Shown here piece after piece: positions 45,752 to 54,159 of a stretch of DNA of 64,000 nt. Under the pieces are notes generated by a model that saw only the letters and a program-made list of their open reading frames with translations, was not told the DNA's origin and did not search any database. The stretch is from assembly GCF_018069925.1 (NCBI RefSeq), contig NZ_JAGPXB010000017.1:1-64000 (forward strand), in the 5' to 3' direction. The stretch comes from Flavobacterium erciyesense (GTDB taxonomy: Bacteria; Bacteroidota; Bacteroidia; Flavobacteriales; Flavobacteriaceae). The position numbers were made by a program, and so were the translations under genes. Every line of letters starts with the position of its first letter. Position 1 is the first letter of the stretch.

Positions 45752-46708
45752 ATGAAAATCGAACTATACATCGCGCAGTTACTCTACCGTTATCAATGTG
45801 TTACCGTTCCTGGTTTCGGAGCTTTTTTGACCGAAATCCAGTCGGCTAGGCGAAATGAAGCTACGAATTCATTCTCACCGCCTAGAAAGAGAATTGCTTT
45901 TAATACCAATTTAAAAAACAACGACGGTTTATTAGCCAACCACATTGCATTGGCTGAAAAAACATCTTATGAATATGCCGTAAGTGCCATTCAATACGAA
46001 GTTTTTGCTTGGAAAAAAGCGTTGGAAGAACAACAAGTTTTAGTACTAAAAAATATTGGTGATTTACGTTTGAACGCCGAAAACAATATAGTTTTTACGC
46101 CAAGCGAAACAACGAACTATTTAACTAGCTCTTTCGGACTAAGTACGTTTACAAGTTCTCCAGTGGTTCAAGAAGAAACTGAGGTTACTAATGAAATTAT
46201 CGAAGTTCAAAACGAAACTCCAGTTTATACTCTAGAAACCGAAGCTGTTCGTTCTATCAATCCGTATTTGAAATATGCTGCAGTTGTAGCAATAGCACTA
46301 GGTTTAGCTGGTACTGTAGGTTACCCGATGTATCAAAATCAAATCAATTCAGAAAGACTTTTGGTAGAAACAGCGGTACAAAAACAGGTGCAAAATAAAA
46401 TACAAGAAGCTACTTTTTTTATCAAAAACCCAATTCCTGCCGTTACACTAACTGTAAAAGCAACTCCAGAAGCCAAAATGCCTTACCATATCATGGCGGG
46501 TGTATATCGTGAAGAAGTTAACGCTAATAAAACCTTGCGCGATTTGACCCAATTGGGCTACAATGCCAAGCGTATTGCTCCAAACAAAAACGGTTATTTT
46601 CCCGTTCTTTATGGTAGCTACTCTACTTTCGCCGAAGCTGAAAAAGCAAAAAAAGAAATCAACGAGAAACACAATCCGGATGCTTGGATTTTAATTCAAT
46701 CCTTGTAA
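45752..46708 (+). CDS. HU-CCDC81-like and SPOR domain membrane protein
   Basis: This 318-residue protein starts at the ATG at 45752 (MKIELYIAQLLYRYQC). A TTG 18 bp upstream lies before the -7 box ends and is excluded. The first 130 residues are two HU-like units (VTVPGFGAFLTEIQSA, RIAFNTNLKNNDGLLANHIA, VLVLKNIGDLRLNAE). One membrane helix follows (YLKYAAVVAIALGLAGTVGYP, about 178-198 in part). A C-terminal SPOR domain (about 240-318, YHIMAGVYREEVNAN) binds denuded peptidoglycan. The design could tie DNA or another cytoplasmic partner to the cell wall. Confidence 0.88.
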   Translation: MKIELYIAQLLYRYQCVTVPGFGAFLTEIQSARRNEATNSFSPPRKRIAFNTNLKNNDGLLANHIALAEKTSYEYAVSAIQYEVFAWKKALEEQQVLVLKNIGDLRLNAENNIVFTPSETTNYLTSSFGLSTFTSSPVVQEETEVTNEIIEVQNETPVYTLETEAVRSINPYLKYAAVVAIALGLAGTVGYPMYQNQINSERLLVETAVQKQVQNKIQEATFFIKNPIPAVTLTVKATPEAKMPYHIMAGVYREEVNANKTLRDLTQLGYNAKRIAPNKNGYFPVLYGSYSTFAEAEKAKKEINEKHNPDAWILIQSL

Positions 46709-46731
46709 ACCGAATTTTAAAATACTGACTG

Positions 46732-46770
46732 AAATCCTCAAAAAGCGAAAGTTTTTTGAGGATTTTTTTT
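46732..46770 (+). terminator. Terminator after HU-SPOR gene
   Basis: AAATCCTCAAAAA pairs with TTTTTTGAGGATTT around GCGAAAG and is followed by a T run. Confidence 0.92.
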
Positions 46771-46771
46771 A

Positions 46772-46872
46772 GGAGCCAATTAGCTCCGCTGAATCTCCGA
46801 TGTCTAGCTATTTAGTTACAATCTTTTGAGCTAAAAACAAGCGCAAAAGGATTTTCACTCCTAACTGGGCTA
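46772..46872 (+). repeat. About 100-bp structured intergenic element, copy 2 (diverged)
   Basis: The element starts TTTTTTTAGGAGC, has CCGCTGAATCTCCGAT near its left end and finishes CCTAACTGGGCTA. Copy 1 at 7319-7418, read on the minus strand, has TTTTTTTAGGAGC, CCGCTGTATTCCCGAT and CTATCAGGGCTA at the same places and has the same length. The interior is not conserved. A small hairpin GGAGC-CAATTA-GCTCC marks the start. Confidence 0.5.
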
Positions 46873-47100
46873 GGTAATTTTAATTTGGAACACAAACTGC
46901 GTTTTTAGACGATTTGCGGTTTAAATTTTAATAAAAGCTCTTCTTGATAGTAATTCTTAAAAACGCATTTAAAAACGATAATTTTAAAGCTCAAATCCAA
47001 TGCTAGATTTAATGTTGAAGAGATGTATGATGTGTTGAACCGTAAATCATTCACAAAAGTTTTATGATTAGAACTGCAGGTATATCGTTGAAAAGAAAAA

Positions 47101-47685
47101 TTAATTATTTACGGCTTTTGCAACAGTAATAATATCTGACTTAAAAGTAGCTTTTTGCTTAAATCTGGCATCTATTGCCACAATAGCAGCCGGATAGTCT
47201 TTGTAAAACTCTTTTAAAACATCTTTAAATTTTTCTAGATTTCGCATACCTGTATTGAAGAATTCAAAAGTTCCATCTGCTTTTTCAAAAGTATAAAAAG
47301 TCCCTAGGGATCCACCGTTTTGATTCACGGTTTCAAATTTATAAATACTTGTTTTTGGACCTAAAACAATAGCCTCAAGAAATCTATAATTATTTTTAGT
47401 TATGGTAGGTTTTCCAAAAAACCGATATTCTTGACCCTCAAACGTAAATCCGAAACTTTTAATCGCATCAGGTTTTAATTTTTGCAAACTCCCATCAGAC
47501 TCTACTACTTCCACCTTGAACAAAAATTTTGAAAAATCCAATGATCCAAAAATTGATTTTGGTACTTTTAGCTGACTCTTCACCGTATCATTTGACATCG
47601 AGACATAAAAACCTGTAGCTAATTCCTGTGCACAAACAGTTGAAACTGTTAGCAAAAAAACCAGTGATAAAAACGCTTTTTTCAT
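47101..47685 (-). CDS. Secreted protein of unknown function
   Basis: This 194-residue protein has a signal peptide (MKKAFLSLVFLLTVSTVCAQ). The mature part starts ELATGFYVSMSNDTVKSQLK, with beta-rich segments (FGFTFEGQEYRFFGKP) and a C-terminal helical part (LEKFKDVLKEFYKDYPAAI). I do not recognise the family. The layout resembles Bacteroidota periplasmic proteins that begin with a D-T-V loop. It is monocistronic. Confidence 0.65.
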   Translation of the reverse strand: MKKAFLSLVFLLTVSTVCAQELATGFYVSMSNDTVKSQLKVPKSIFGSLDFSKFLFKVEVVESDGSLQKLKPDAIKSFGFTFEGQEYRFFGKPTITKNNYRFLEAIVLGPKTSIYKFETVNQNGGSLGTFYTFEKADGTFEFFNTGMRNLEKFKDVLKEFYKDYPAAIVAIDARFKQKATFKSDIITVAKAVNN

Positions 47686-47791
47686 GTGTACTAAATTTAA
47701 TTATTATGCCAATTTTAAAATCTTACTCAAGCTATAGTTTATTCAAAAATACTTCTATTATCAATTCAGAATCAAAAAACTGCATTTCAAT

Positions 47792-50059
47792 TTAATTCAA
47801 ACTAGCCTTGTACATACGCGCTTCATCCCAAGAAAATTTGGTACCGTGTTGTTCCATTAATGCATTAAGCGATTCTTCTTTGTAACCCGCGAAAGCAGCG
47901 GCTAAGTCTTGAAGTTTATCTTGGGGTAGCAATTCATTTATGGCAACGGCTTTGGTTTGAATCAATTTTACAAAATGTCCGTAAATAGTTTGCTTGGTCA
48001 AAACCCTTATCGCAGCAATATCTTCAATCGATTTTTTCTCAACCCACAAATCATAAGTTTCCTGTACGGTAGATTTTTTATTAACAGTCGTTTTTCCTTT
48101 TTTGGATGTATAACGCTGTAAATCTTTTTCATCTTCTATGAGTGTAACATTCAACTCTTTAAATTGTTTTTGGATTGCTTCTGTTTTTCGGGTGATGTAT
48201 GATTTAATCTCACTTGAACTTAGGTTTTCTTTTGAAATTGTTTCCCCAGCCACCACAATTTCAATCAACAATTTGGCTTTCATCAATCGCAAAACCGTTT
48301 TGGTTTGCATTTCCTCTAAAATGGTCAATTCATCAAAAAAAGTTTTGGCTTTTTTGCTGCGCTTAACCTCTTCAATTTTCCATAAAATTTCAAAAACAAG
48401 ATCGTCCAAGGATTTAAAAAAATAAGAATAAGCAGCCTGAACACGAGCCGCAATATGATTTAAATCGGCAGTTTCTTGACCAAAAAGTGAATGCAGTTGT
48501 TTAATAAATTTTTGCGAAGGTTCTAGTAATTCATCCATAGCATTTGCTTGGTTTTTTGCCCAAACCGCATGCTTTGATTTCTCAGAATTTTGAGCATCTT
48601 CGTTGTAACTAAAACGGTGATTGCGCCATTCTTGTGCCACATCGTTCCAGTCAAACGATTGAACTAAATATTGATGGATAAAATTTTTGGTTTCAAAATG
48701 CAATGCATTAGCCAAAAAATCCTCACTTGCCTTGTTGTTCGCATAATCCATCACGTCTTGGTCATTTGAAATGCCATTCATTCGCAACGCAGAAAGCAAA
48801 ACAAGGCCGTTTAACGAACGTAAACGCGATAATGCAACATAGGCCTGCCCCGGTAAGAAAACCTGTGATACATCAAGCGCTGCTTTGTCAAAAGTTAAAC
48901 CTTGACTTTTATGCACCGTAATGGCCCACGCCAATTTGATAGGATAGTGCACAAAAGTCCCTAAAACCTCCTCTTCAATCTCTTTTGTGGCAGGATCAAC
49001 TTTATACCTAATGTTCTGCCACTCGTATTTTTCAACCTCAATAGTTTTGTTTTCTTCAGGAAAGTGTACCAGAATTTCTTGACTAGCAAGTGATTTAATG
49101 ACGCCCATTTTTCCGTTAAAATAATGCTTGTCAAATGATAAGTCATTTTTCACAAACATAATTTGGGCGCCTACTTTAAGTTTTAAGTCTTGCTCTACAG
49201 GATAAATCTTATCCGGAAAGTCTCCTGTAATTTCAGGTTTATAGGTTATCAATTCTCCTTTCAAATCTGCCAATGCCTGCGCATTCATCGCATCGGCTTT
49301 ATGATTGTGCGTAGTCAGTGTGATATACCCTTTATTAGCTTTTAAATCAAAATCAGGTTTAACAAATTGGTTAAGTGTTTGTAGATCTTGTTGCGTGATT
49401 TGATTGTTGCGCAAATTGTTCAATACTGAAATAAAAGCATCATCTGTTTGACGAAAAATTTTAGATAACTCAATATACAAAGGCGGATGTTGCTGAATCA
49501 CGTGCGAATGAAAGAAAAACTTTCCGCGGTAATAATTTTTTAAAGTACTCCACTCCTCATCACGAATAACCGGCGGCAATTGCAGTAAATCACCAATATA
49601 CAAAACTTGAACCCCACCAAAAGGAAGATTTTTCTTTCGAACTGTTTGCATCATAAAATCCATAGCATCCAGTAAATCAGCACGAAGCATACTTACTTCG
49701 TCAATAACTAAAAGCTCCATATTTCGTATAACCGACTTCTTTAAACCACTCATTTTAAAGTGCCGACGCAAGGTAGCTTTGGTTTCAAACTTGGTACTTT
49801 CAGAAAACTGCGGCGCCGAATTATCAGGAATAAAACCACCAAAAGGCAACTGAAACATCGAGTGAATAGTCACTCCGCCGGCGTTAAGCGCAGCAATGCC
49901 TGTTGGCGCAACAACAACGGTGTTTTTATGTGTTGTTTGAATAATTTCACGCAATAGAGTGGTTTTACCAGTTCCTGCTTTTCCAGTCAAGAAAACAGAA
50001 CGTTGCGTTTGATTGATAAATCGTAAGGTGTAAGAAGCGGCTTCGGATATAGTTTGCAT
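47792..50059 (-). CDS. Pif1/RecD-type superfamily 1 helicase with C-terminal HTH
   Basis: This 755-residue protein has Walker A GKAGTGKTTLL (residues about 22-32) and Walker B LLVIDEVSML. Further helicase motifs are GDLLQLPPV and the C-terminal WAITVHKSQGLTFDKA with YVALSRLRSL. Beyond residue 450 is an extension ending in a helix-turn-helix (VQETYDLWVEKKSIEDIAAI), as in RQC-linked HTH domains. It probably unwinds DNA from 5' to 3' in repair or replication. This long form is typical of Bacteroidota. It stands alone. Confidence 0.92.
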   Translation of the reverse strand: MQTISEAASYTLRFINQTQRSVFLTGKAGTGKTTLLREIIQTTHKNTVVVAPTGIAALNAGGVTIHSMFQLPFGGFIPDNSAPQFSESTKFETKATLRRHFKMSGLKKSVIRNMELLVIDEVSMLRADLLDAMDFMMQTVRKKNLPFGGVQVLYIGDLLQLPPVIRDEEWSTLKNYYRGKFFFHSHVIQQHPPLYIELSKIFRQTDDAFISVLNNLRNNQITQQDLQTLNQFVKPDFDLKANKGYITLTTHNHKADAMNAQALADLKGELITYKPEITGDFPDKIYPVEQDLKLKVGAQIMFVKNDLSFDKHYFNGKMGVIKSLASQEILVHFPEENKTIEVEKYEWQNIRYKVDPATKEIEEEVLGTFVHYPIKLAWAITVHKSQGLTFDKAALDVSQVFLPGQAYVALSRLRSLNGLVLLSALRMNGISNDQDVMDYANNKASEDFLANALHFETKNFIHQYLVQSFDWNDVAQEWRNHRFSYNEDAQNSEKSKHAVWAKNQANAMDELLEPSQKFIKQLHSLFGQETADLNHIAARVQAAYSYFFKSLDDLVFEILWKIEEVKRSKKAKTFFDELTILEEMQTKTVLRLMKAKLLIEIVVAGETISKENLSSSEIKSYITRKTEAIQKQFKELNVTLIEDEKDLQRYTSKKGKTTVNKKSTVQETYDLWVEKKSIEDIAAIRVLTKQTIYGHFVKLIQTKAVAINELLPQDKLQDLAAAFAGYKEESLNALMEQHGTKFSWDEARMYKASLN

Positions 50060-50243
50060 GGCGTATAAAATAAAATGCTAAAGTATTGAAAATGTGATAA
50101 AAACAAAAAAAGGTGCAATAAATTTTAATCTCAAATATGAATAATCACAATAAATAGCTCCTTTTGAGAATAAGCGTAACTAGGAACAAAAAATTACCAG
50201 CAAATAAACAAACATTGAATCACAATGTCAATTTCAATTTGAA

Positions 50244-50281
50244 TAAAAAATGCCTTCAATCTATTGCTAGACGAAGGCATA
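50244..50281 (-). terminator. Terminator after OmpH-like lipoprotein gene
   Basis: On the minus strand, ATGCCTTCGT pairs with GAAGGCAT across a loop and is followed by a T run. It starts about 29 bp after the stop codon. Confidence 0.8.
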
Positions 50282-50309
50282 AATTTAGAATTAATAACCC
50301 CTTTACTTA

Positions 50310-50924
50310 TTACTTTTTAGGAGCGGCTTTCTCTTCTGTTTTGGCAGCACCTTTGTACTTGTCGTTCAAGGCTTTAATAATATCTTTAGTAATGTCAAAC
50401 TTTTCTTCAGCATATAAAATTGATGCCGCATCTCCTGTACCGTAGATGTAAGCGTATCCTTTCTCTTTGCCGTAAGCTTTAATGAATTTAGTAACTCCGC
50501 TAATTAATGAATCTCTTTCTTTACTCATTCCCATTTGTAACTCTTGAGACAAGGCCTGTTCCGCATATCCTAATTGTTGTTCTCTTTTTTGCAGTTCAGC
50601 ACCTTTTTTCTGAGCCCACTCTTGTCCGTTAGCTTGCGCTTGTGCCTGAAAATTAGCTGCTTCTTGTTTGAAACGATTGATTTCAGCTTCCAATTGACGG
50701 CCTTTTTCTTCCGCTTTAGACTTGTATTTTGCTTCTAGATCTTTTGCTTCGGTGTATTCTTTCATCAATTCAGCTGTATCAACATAAGCAGTTTTTACTT
50801 CTTTTGCAGCTTCAGCTGGTTTGTTGCAACTTACTAACGCAACAGTTAAAGCAACGAGTACTAATGCTTTTTTACTTTTTTGAGAAAGAGTAGTTTTTTT
50901 TAAATTTGGAATCATTGCTTTCAT
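50310..50924 (-). CDS. OmpH/Skp-like lipoprotein
   Basis: This 204-residue protein has an unusually long basic N-terminus (about 18 residues) and then a lipoprotein signal (LVALTVALVSCNK, lipid cysteine about C33). The mature part starts VKTAYVDTAELMKEYTEAKD, the Skp/OmpH opening, followed by a long coiled coil (about residues 60-135) and a compact end (GYAYIYGTGDAASILYAEEK). It should be a periplasmic chaperone for outer-membrane proteins, here tethered by lipid. It is monocistronic with a terminator. Confidence 0.88.
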   Translation of the reverse strand: MKAMIPNLKKTTLSQKSKKALVLVALTVALVSCNKPAEAAKEVKTAYVDTAELMKEYTEAKDLEAKYKSKAEEKGRQLEAEINRFKQEAANFQAQAQANGQEWAQKKGAELQKREQQLGYAEQALSQELQMGMSKERDSLISGVTKFIKAYGKEKGYAYIYGTGDAASILYAEEKFDITKDIIKALNDKYKGAAKTEEKAAPKK

Positions 50925-51169
50925 TTTGTGAATTTCTGGTTTTTTAGTAATAAGGACAAAAATATAAAAAATTAGATAGGATTGGCAAAAACTGCAAAAA
51001 ATCAGCTGATTTTTATATTATAAACAAAGCTTATACATACCCTGAAAAATATTATTTACATCTATCAAAAACGGCTTTTATATATTTAATTTAACGGAAG
51101 ATTTTAAAATAGGTATATTAATTGACAACAAACACCTGAAAAAGCCTGTAAATGGCCTTAAAATGATTT

Positions 51170-52018
51170 TTACTTGTTTTTAAGCACATAAATGTGTGAT
51201 GAATACTCTTTACTACTCACAGCTTTCAAATTACTTTTTAATCCGATAAAAAAAGCTTTGATAAAATTCATTTTACCATTTTTATACTTTTCAGATAATA
51301 AACTAACATAAAAAGAATCAAACTTCATTGGAAGTACTTTTTTCAATTTCATGTTTTCTTTTGCAAATAAAAGTTCAATCGCCTTTTTAGAGAAATGCCA
51401 AAAATGAATGGGTACGTCATAAGCTGCCCAAAATTTTCCGTAATGATTTGCATCAAAAGATTTGAAGTTAGGAACAGCCACAATTAAAGTTCCGCTAGGC
51501 TTTAATAAACGCTTTAGTTCTTTAATTTGAAAATCAAGATCTGGCACATGCTCTAATACGTGCCACATGGTAATAACATCAAAAGAATGATTAGCTAAAT
51601 CAGTCGTGTTCTCAACAAATGAAATTCCTTTTGTAGTTGCAATAGATTTAGCTTTTGGGCTAGGTTCAATTCCAGTTGTGCTCCAACCATTTTGTTTTGC
51701 AACAGCTAAAAAATCTCCTGTACCCGCACCAATATCTAAAATAGCTCCTTTTGAGGATTGTTCAAGATTTATCAAATTCAACTTATTTTTGAGCGCAATT
51801 CCTTTTACCACATGATAGGCTTTTTCAAAAAGAGAACGTTTGCTATCAGTGTGCGAAATATAATCGTCACTTTCGTAATATTTACCTAATTCATCCAAAC
51901 TAGGTTGTGGCTGTGTAACCAACATATCTAAATTTGAATCATAGTATAAATTAAAAATTTCCTGAGAAACAGAATGATCTTGAACAGTTAAAAAAGGCTG
52001 TTGATTTGAAATATCCAT
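51170..52018 (-). CDS. Class I SAM-dependent methyltransferase
   Basis: This is 282 residues from the ATG at 52018 (MDISNQQPFLTV); the longer frame runs into the hairpin upstream. The SAM site is ILDIGAGTGDFLAVA, followed by TTGIEPSPKAKSIA and the later motif FDVITMWHVLEHVPD. It ends with a FHFWHF-like segment (PIHFWHFSKKAIELLF). Such Methyltransf_23 proteins often act on sugars, lipids or quinone precursors. The substrate cannot be read here. It follows mnmG on the same strand after about 145 bp and a hairpin. Confidence 0.88.
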   Translation of the reverse strand: MDISNQQPFLTVQDHSVSQEIFNLYYDSNLDMLVTQPQPSLDELGKYYESDDYISHTDSKRSLFEKAYHVVKGIALKNKLNLINLEQSSKGAILDIGAGTGDFLAVAKQNGWSTTGIEPSPKAKSIATTKGISFVENTTDLANHSFDVITMWHVLEHVPDLDFQIKELKRLLKPSGTLIVAVPNFKSFDANHYGKFWAAYDVPIHFWHFSKKAIELLFAKENMKLKKVLPMKFDSFYVSLLSEKYKNGKMNFIKAFFIGLKSNLKAVSSKEYSSHIYVLKNK

Positions 52019-52051
52019 TAATTTATTATGCTTTTGTTTTATTAGTAAACG

Positions 52052-52090
52052 AAACCCTGAAAACCACAAACAGCGTTTTTCAGGGTTAAA
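52052..52090 (-). terminator. Hairpin downstream of mnmG
   Basis: AACCCTGAAAA and TTTTCAGGGTT pair around a loop of about a dozen bases. The T run after it on the minus strand is weak, so termination is likely but not certain. Confidence 0.6.
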
Positions 52091-52139
52091 AAATTATTTT
52101 ATTCTGTCATTTCTTAGTAATGACGGGACTTGCGGCCGT

Positions 52140-52155
52140 AGTTTCACGTGGAACA
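52140..52155. other. parS-like ParB-binding site downstream of mnmG
   Basis: AGTTTCACGTGGAACA differs by one base from the inverse of the parS sequence TGTTCCACGTGAAACA. It lies 7 bp after the mnmG stop. Confidence 0.75.
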
Positions 52156-52162
52156 AGATTTA

Positions 52163-54034
52163 TTATCTACCCATATAAATAAGTAATACCGAAATATCAC
52201 TTGGTGAAACACCACTAATTCTTGAAGCTTGCGAAATAGTTACGGGTCGAATTTTACTCAATTTTTGTTTTGCTTCAATTGACATTGACTTTATTTTTTC
52301 ATAATCAAAGTTTTCAGGAATCTTCACATCTTCTAAGCGAGTTAATTTATCGGCATTGTTACGCTCCTTTTCGATATAACCAGAATATTTAACTTGAATT
52401 TCAGCTTGCTCTAAAATTTCTTGATCCAATTCATTTTCTTGAACATATTCTTGAACTTTGCCAAATTTCATGATATCTTCCAAATCAATTTGCGGACGAG
52501 AAAAAACTTTAAACATTTTATCCCCTTGCGAAATCAAAGCAGTATTTTTTGATTCTAATATTGGATTAGCTTCTGAAACTGAAACACTAGTTTCTTTGAA
52601 GAAAGCAACCATCTTTTCAGACTCATTCAACTTATGCTCCATTCTTCTCAAACGAGCTTCTGAGGCTAAACCAATTTCATATGACATTGGTGTTAATCTA
52701 AAATCAGCATTATCCTGACGCAACAAAGTTCGGTACTCTGCACGTGAAGTAAACATTCTATATGGCTCCTCCGTACCTTTGGTAATTAAGTCATCAATCA
52801 GAACTCCAATATAAGCTTCATCACGCTTTAATATCAATGGCGCTTTTTCATGAACTTTCAAATGCGCATTGATACCAGCCATTAAACCTTGCGAAGCTGC
52901 TTCTTCATATCCTGTTGTCCCGTTTATTTGTCCAGCAAAATACAAACCTTCAACCAGCTTCGTTTCGAGCGTATGCTTTAATTGCGTTGGAGGAAAATAG
53001 TCGTACTCTATCGCGTATCCAGGTCTAAAAAATTTAACCTTCTCAAAACCCGCAACAGAACTCAACGCTTTAAATTGAATATCTTCAGGTAAAGAAGTAG
53101 AAAAACCATTTACATAAACTTCACAAGTATTCCAACCTTCTGGCTCTACAAAAAGTTGGTGTCTTTCTTTATCAGCAAAACGATTGATTTTATCTTCAAT
53201 AGATGGACAATAACGCGGACCCAAACTTTTGATGCGACCATTAAACATTGGCGAACGATCAAAACCTTCACGTAAAATATCATGTACTTGCAAAGACGTA
53301 TACGTCATATGACAAGATCTTTGATGCGTCAATGGTTTGGTCACATCTGAATAAGAAAATTTATCTGGGCGCGTATCACCTTTTTCTTCATTCATTTTAG
53401 AAAAATCAAGCGAACGTCCATCAACTCGAGGAGGTGTACCAGTTTTCATTCTACCAGCTTCGAAACCTACAGCAACCAAATCTTCAGTAATTCCGTGAGC
53501 TGCACTTTCACCAGCTCTACCTCCTCCAAATTGTTTTTCTCCAATATGAATCAATCCATTCAAAAAAGTACCATTTGTAAGCACAACAGATTTAGATCGA
53601 ATTTCGACACCGAGAGAAGTTTTAATTCCTTTTACTTTTCCATTTTCGATGATCAACCCTTTCACCATCTCTTGATAAAAATCAAGATTAGGTGTTCCCT
53701 CCAACATCATCCTCCATTCCTCAGCAAAACGCATACGATCACTTTGAACTCTAGGAGACCACATCGCAGGACCTTTAGATTTATTCAACATTTTAAATTG
53801 AATCGCCGTACGATCAGATACAATACCAGAGTACCCACCTAAGGCATCAATCTCCCGCACAATTTGCCCTTTGGCAATACCACCCATAGCAGGGTTACAA
53901 GACATCTGCGCAATGTTTTGCAGGCTCATCGTAACCAATAAAGTTTTTGAACCTAAATTTGCTGCCGCCGCGGCGGCCTCGCTACCAGCGTGACCTGCAC
54001 CAACAACAATAACATCATATTCGTTTTGAAACAT
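52163..54034 (-). CDS. mnmG: tRNA U34 carboxymethylaminomethyl modification enzyme MnmG (GidA)
   Basis: This 623-residue FAD protein forms, with MnmE, the cmnm5 group on U34 of several tRNAs. The FAD site is VVGAGHAGSEAAAAAA at the N-terminus, followed by CNPAMGGIAKGQIVREIDALGG and the GGGRAGESAAHGI block. YFAGQINGTTGYEEAASQG lies at about residues 365-384. The gene is flanked on both sides by parS sites; in many bacteria mnmG lies near the origin. Confidence 0.98.
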   Translation of the reverse strand: MFQNEYDVIVVGAGHAGSEAAAAAANLGSKTLLVTMSLQNIAQMSCNPAMGGIAKGQIVREIDALGGYSGIVSDRTAIQFKMLNKSKGPAMWSPRVQSDRMRFAEEWRMMLEGTPNLDFYQEMVKGLIIENGKVKGIKTSLGVEIRSKSVVLTNGTFLNGLIHIGEKQFGGGRAGESAAHGITEDLVAVGFEAGRMKTGTPPRVDGRSLDFSKMNEEKGDTRPDKFSYSDVTKPLTHQRSCHMTYTSLQVHDILREGFDRSPMFNGRIKSLGPRYCPSIEDKINRFADKERHQLFVEPEGWNTCEVYVNGFSTSLPEDIQFKALSSVAGFEKVKFFRPGYAIEYDYFPPTQLKHTLETKLVEGLYFAGQINGTTGYEEAASQGLMAGINAHLKVHEKAPLILKRDEAYIGVLIDDLITKGTEEPYRMFTSRAEYRTLLRQDNADFRLTPMSYEIGLASEARLRRMEHKLNESEKMVAFFKETSVSVSEANPILESKNTALISQGDKMFKVFSRPQIDLEDIMKFGKVQEYVQENELDQEILEQAEIQVKYSGYIEKERNNADKLTRLEDVKIPENFDYEKIKSMSIEAKQKLSKIRPVTISQASRISGVSPSDISVLLIYMGR

Positions 54035-54083
54035 TATATCATTCTTTACGCCTATAGAGGCATGATTGATTTATTAAAATATT

Positions 54084-54099
54084 TGTTCCACGTGAAACA
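54084..54099. other. parS site 1 upstream of mnmG
   Basis: TGTTCCACGTGAAACA matches the established bacterial parS consensus TGTTNCACGTGAAACA at every base. It lies 50 bp upstream of the mnmG start. Confidence 0.92.
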
Positions 54100-54124
54100 A
54101 ATCAAATAAAGAGCTACTAATACA

Positions 54125-54140
54125 TGTTCCACGTGAAACA
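54125..54140. other. parS site 2
   Basis: This is a perfect TGTTCCACGTGAAACA, 41 bp from site 1 in the same orientation. It lies between ybeY and mnmG. Confidence 0.92.
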
Positions 54141-54159
54141 TAAATTTAATATACTTAGA

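Larger units (their letters stand above)
46709..47100. other. 392-bp spacer after HU-SPOR gene
   Basis: It holds the HU-SPOR terminator, then a diverged copy of the 100-bp element, then about 230 bp of AT-rich sequence in which I see no gene. Confidence 0.6.

Noticed and set aside
50164-50445. 93-residue plus-strand frame over the OmpH terminator
   Set aside because: It crosses the terminator hairpin and runs antisense into the OmpH-like gene.
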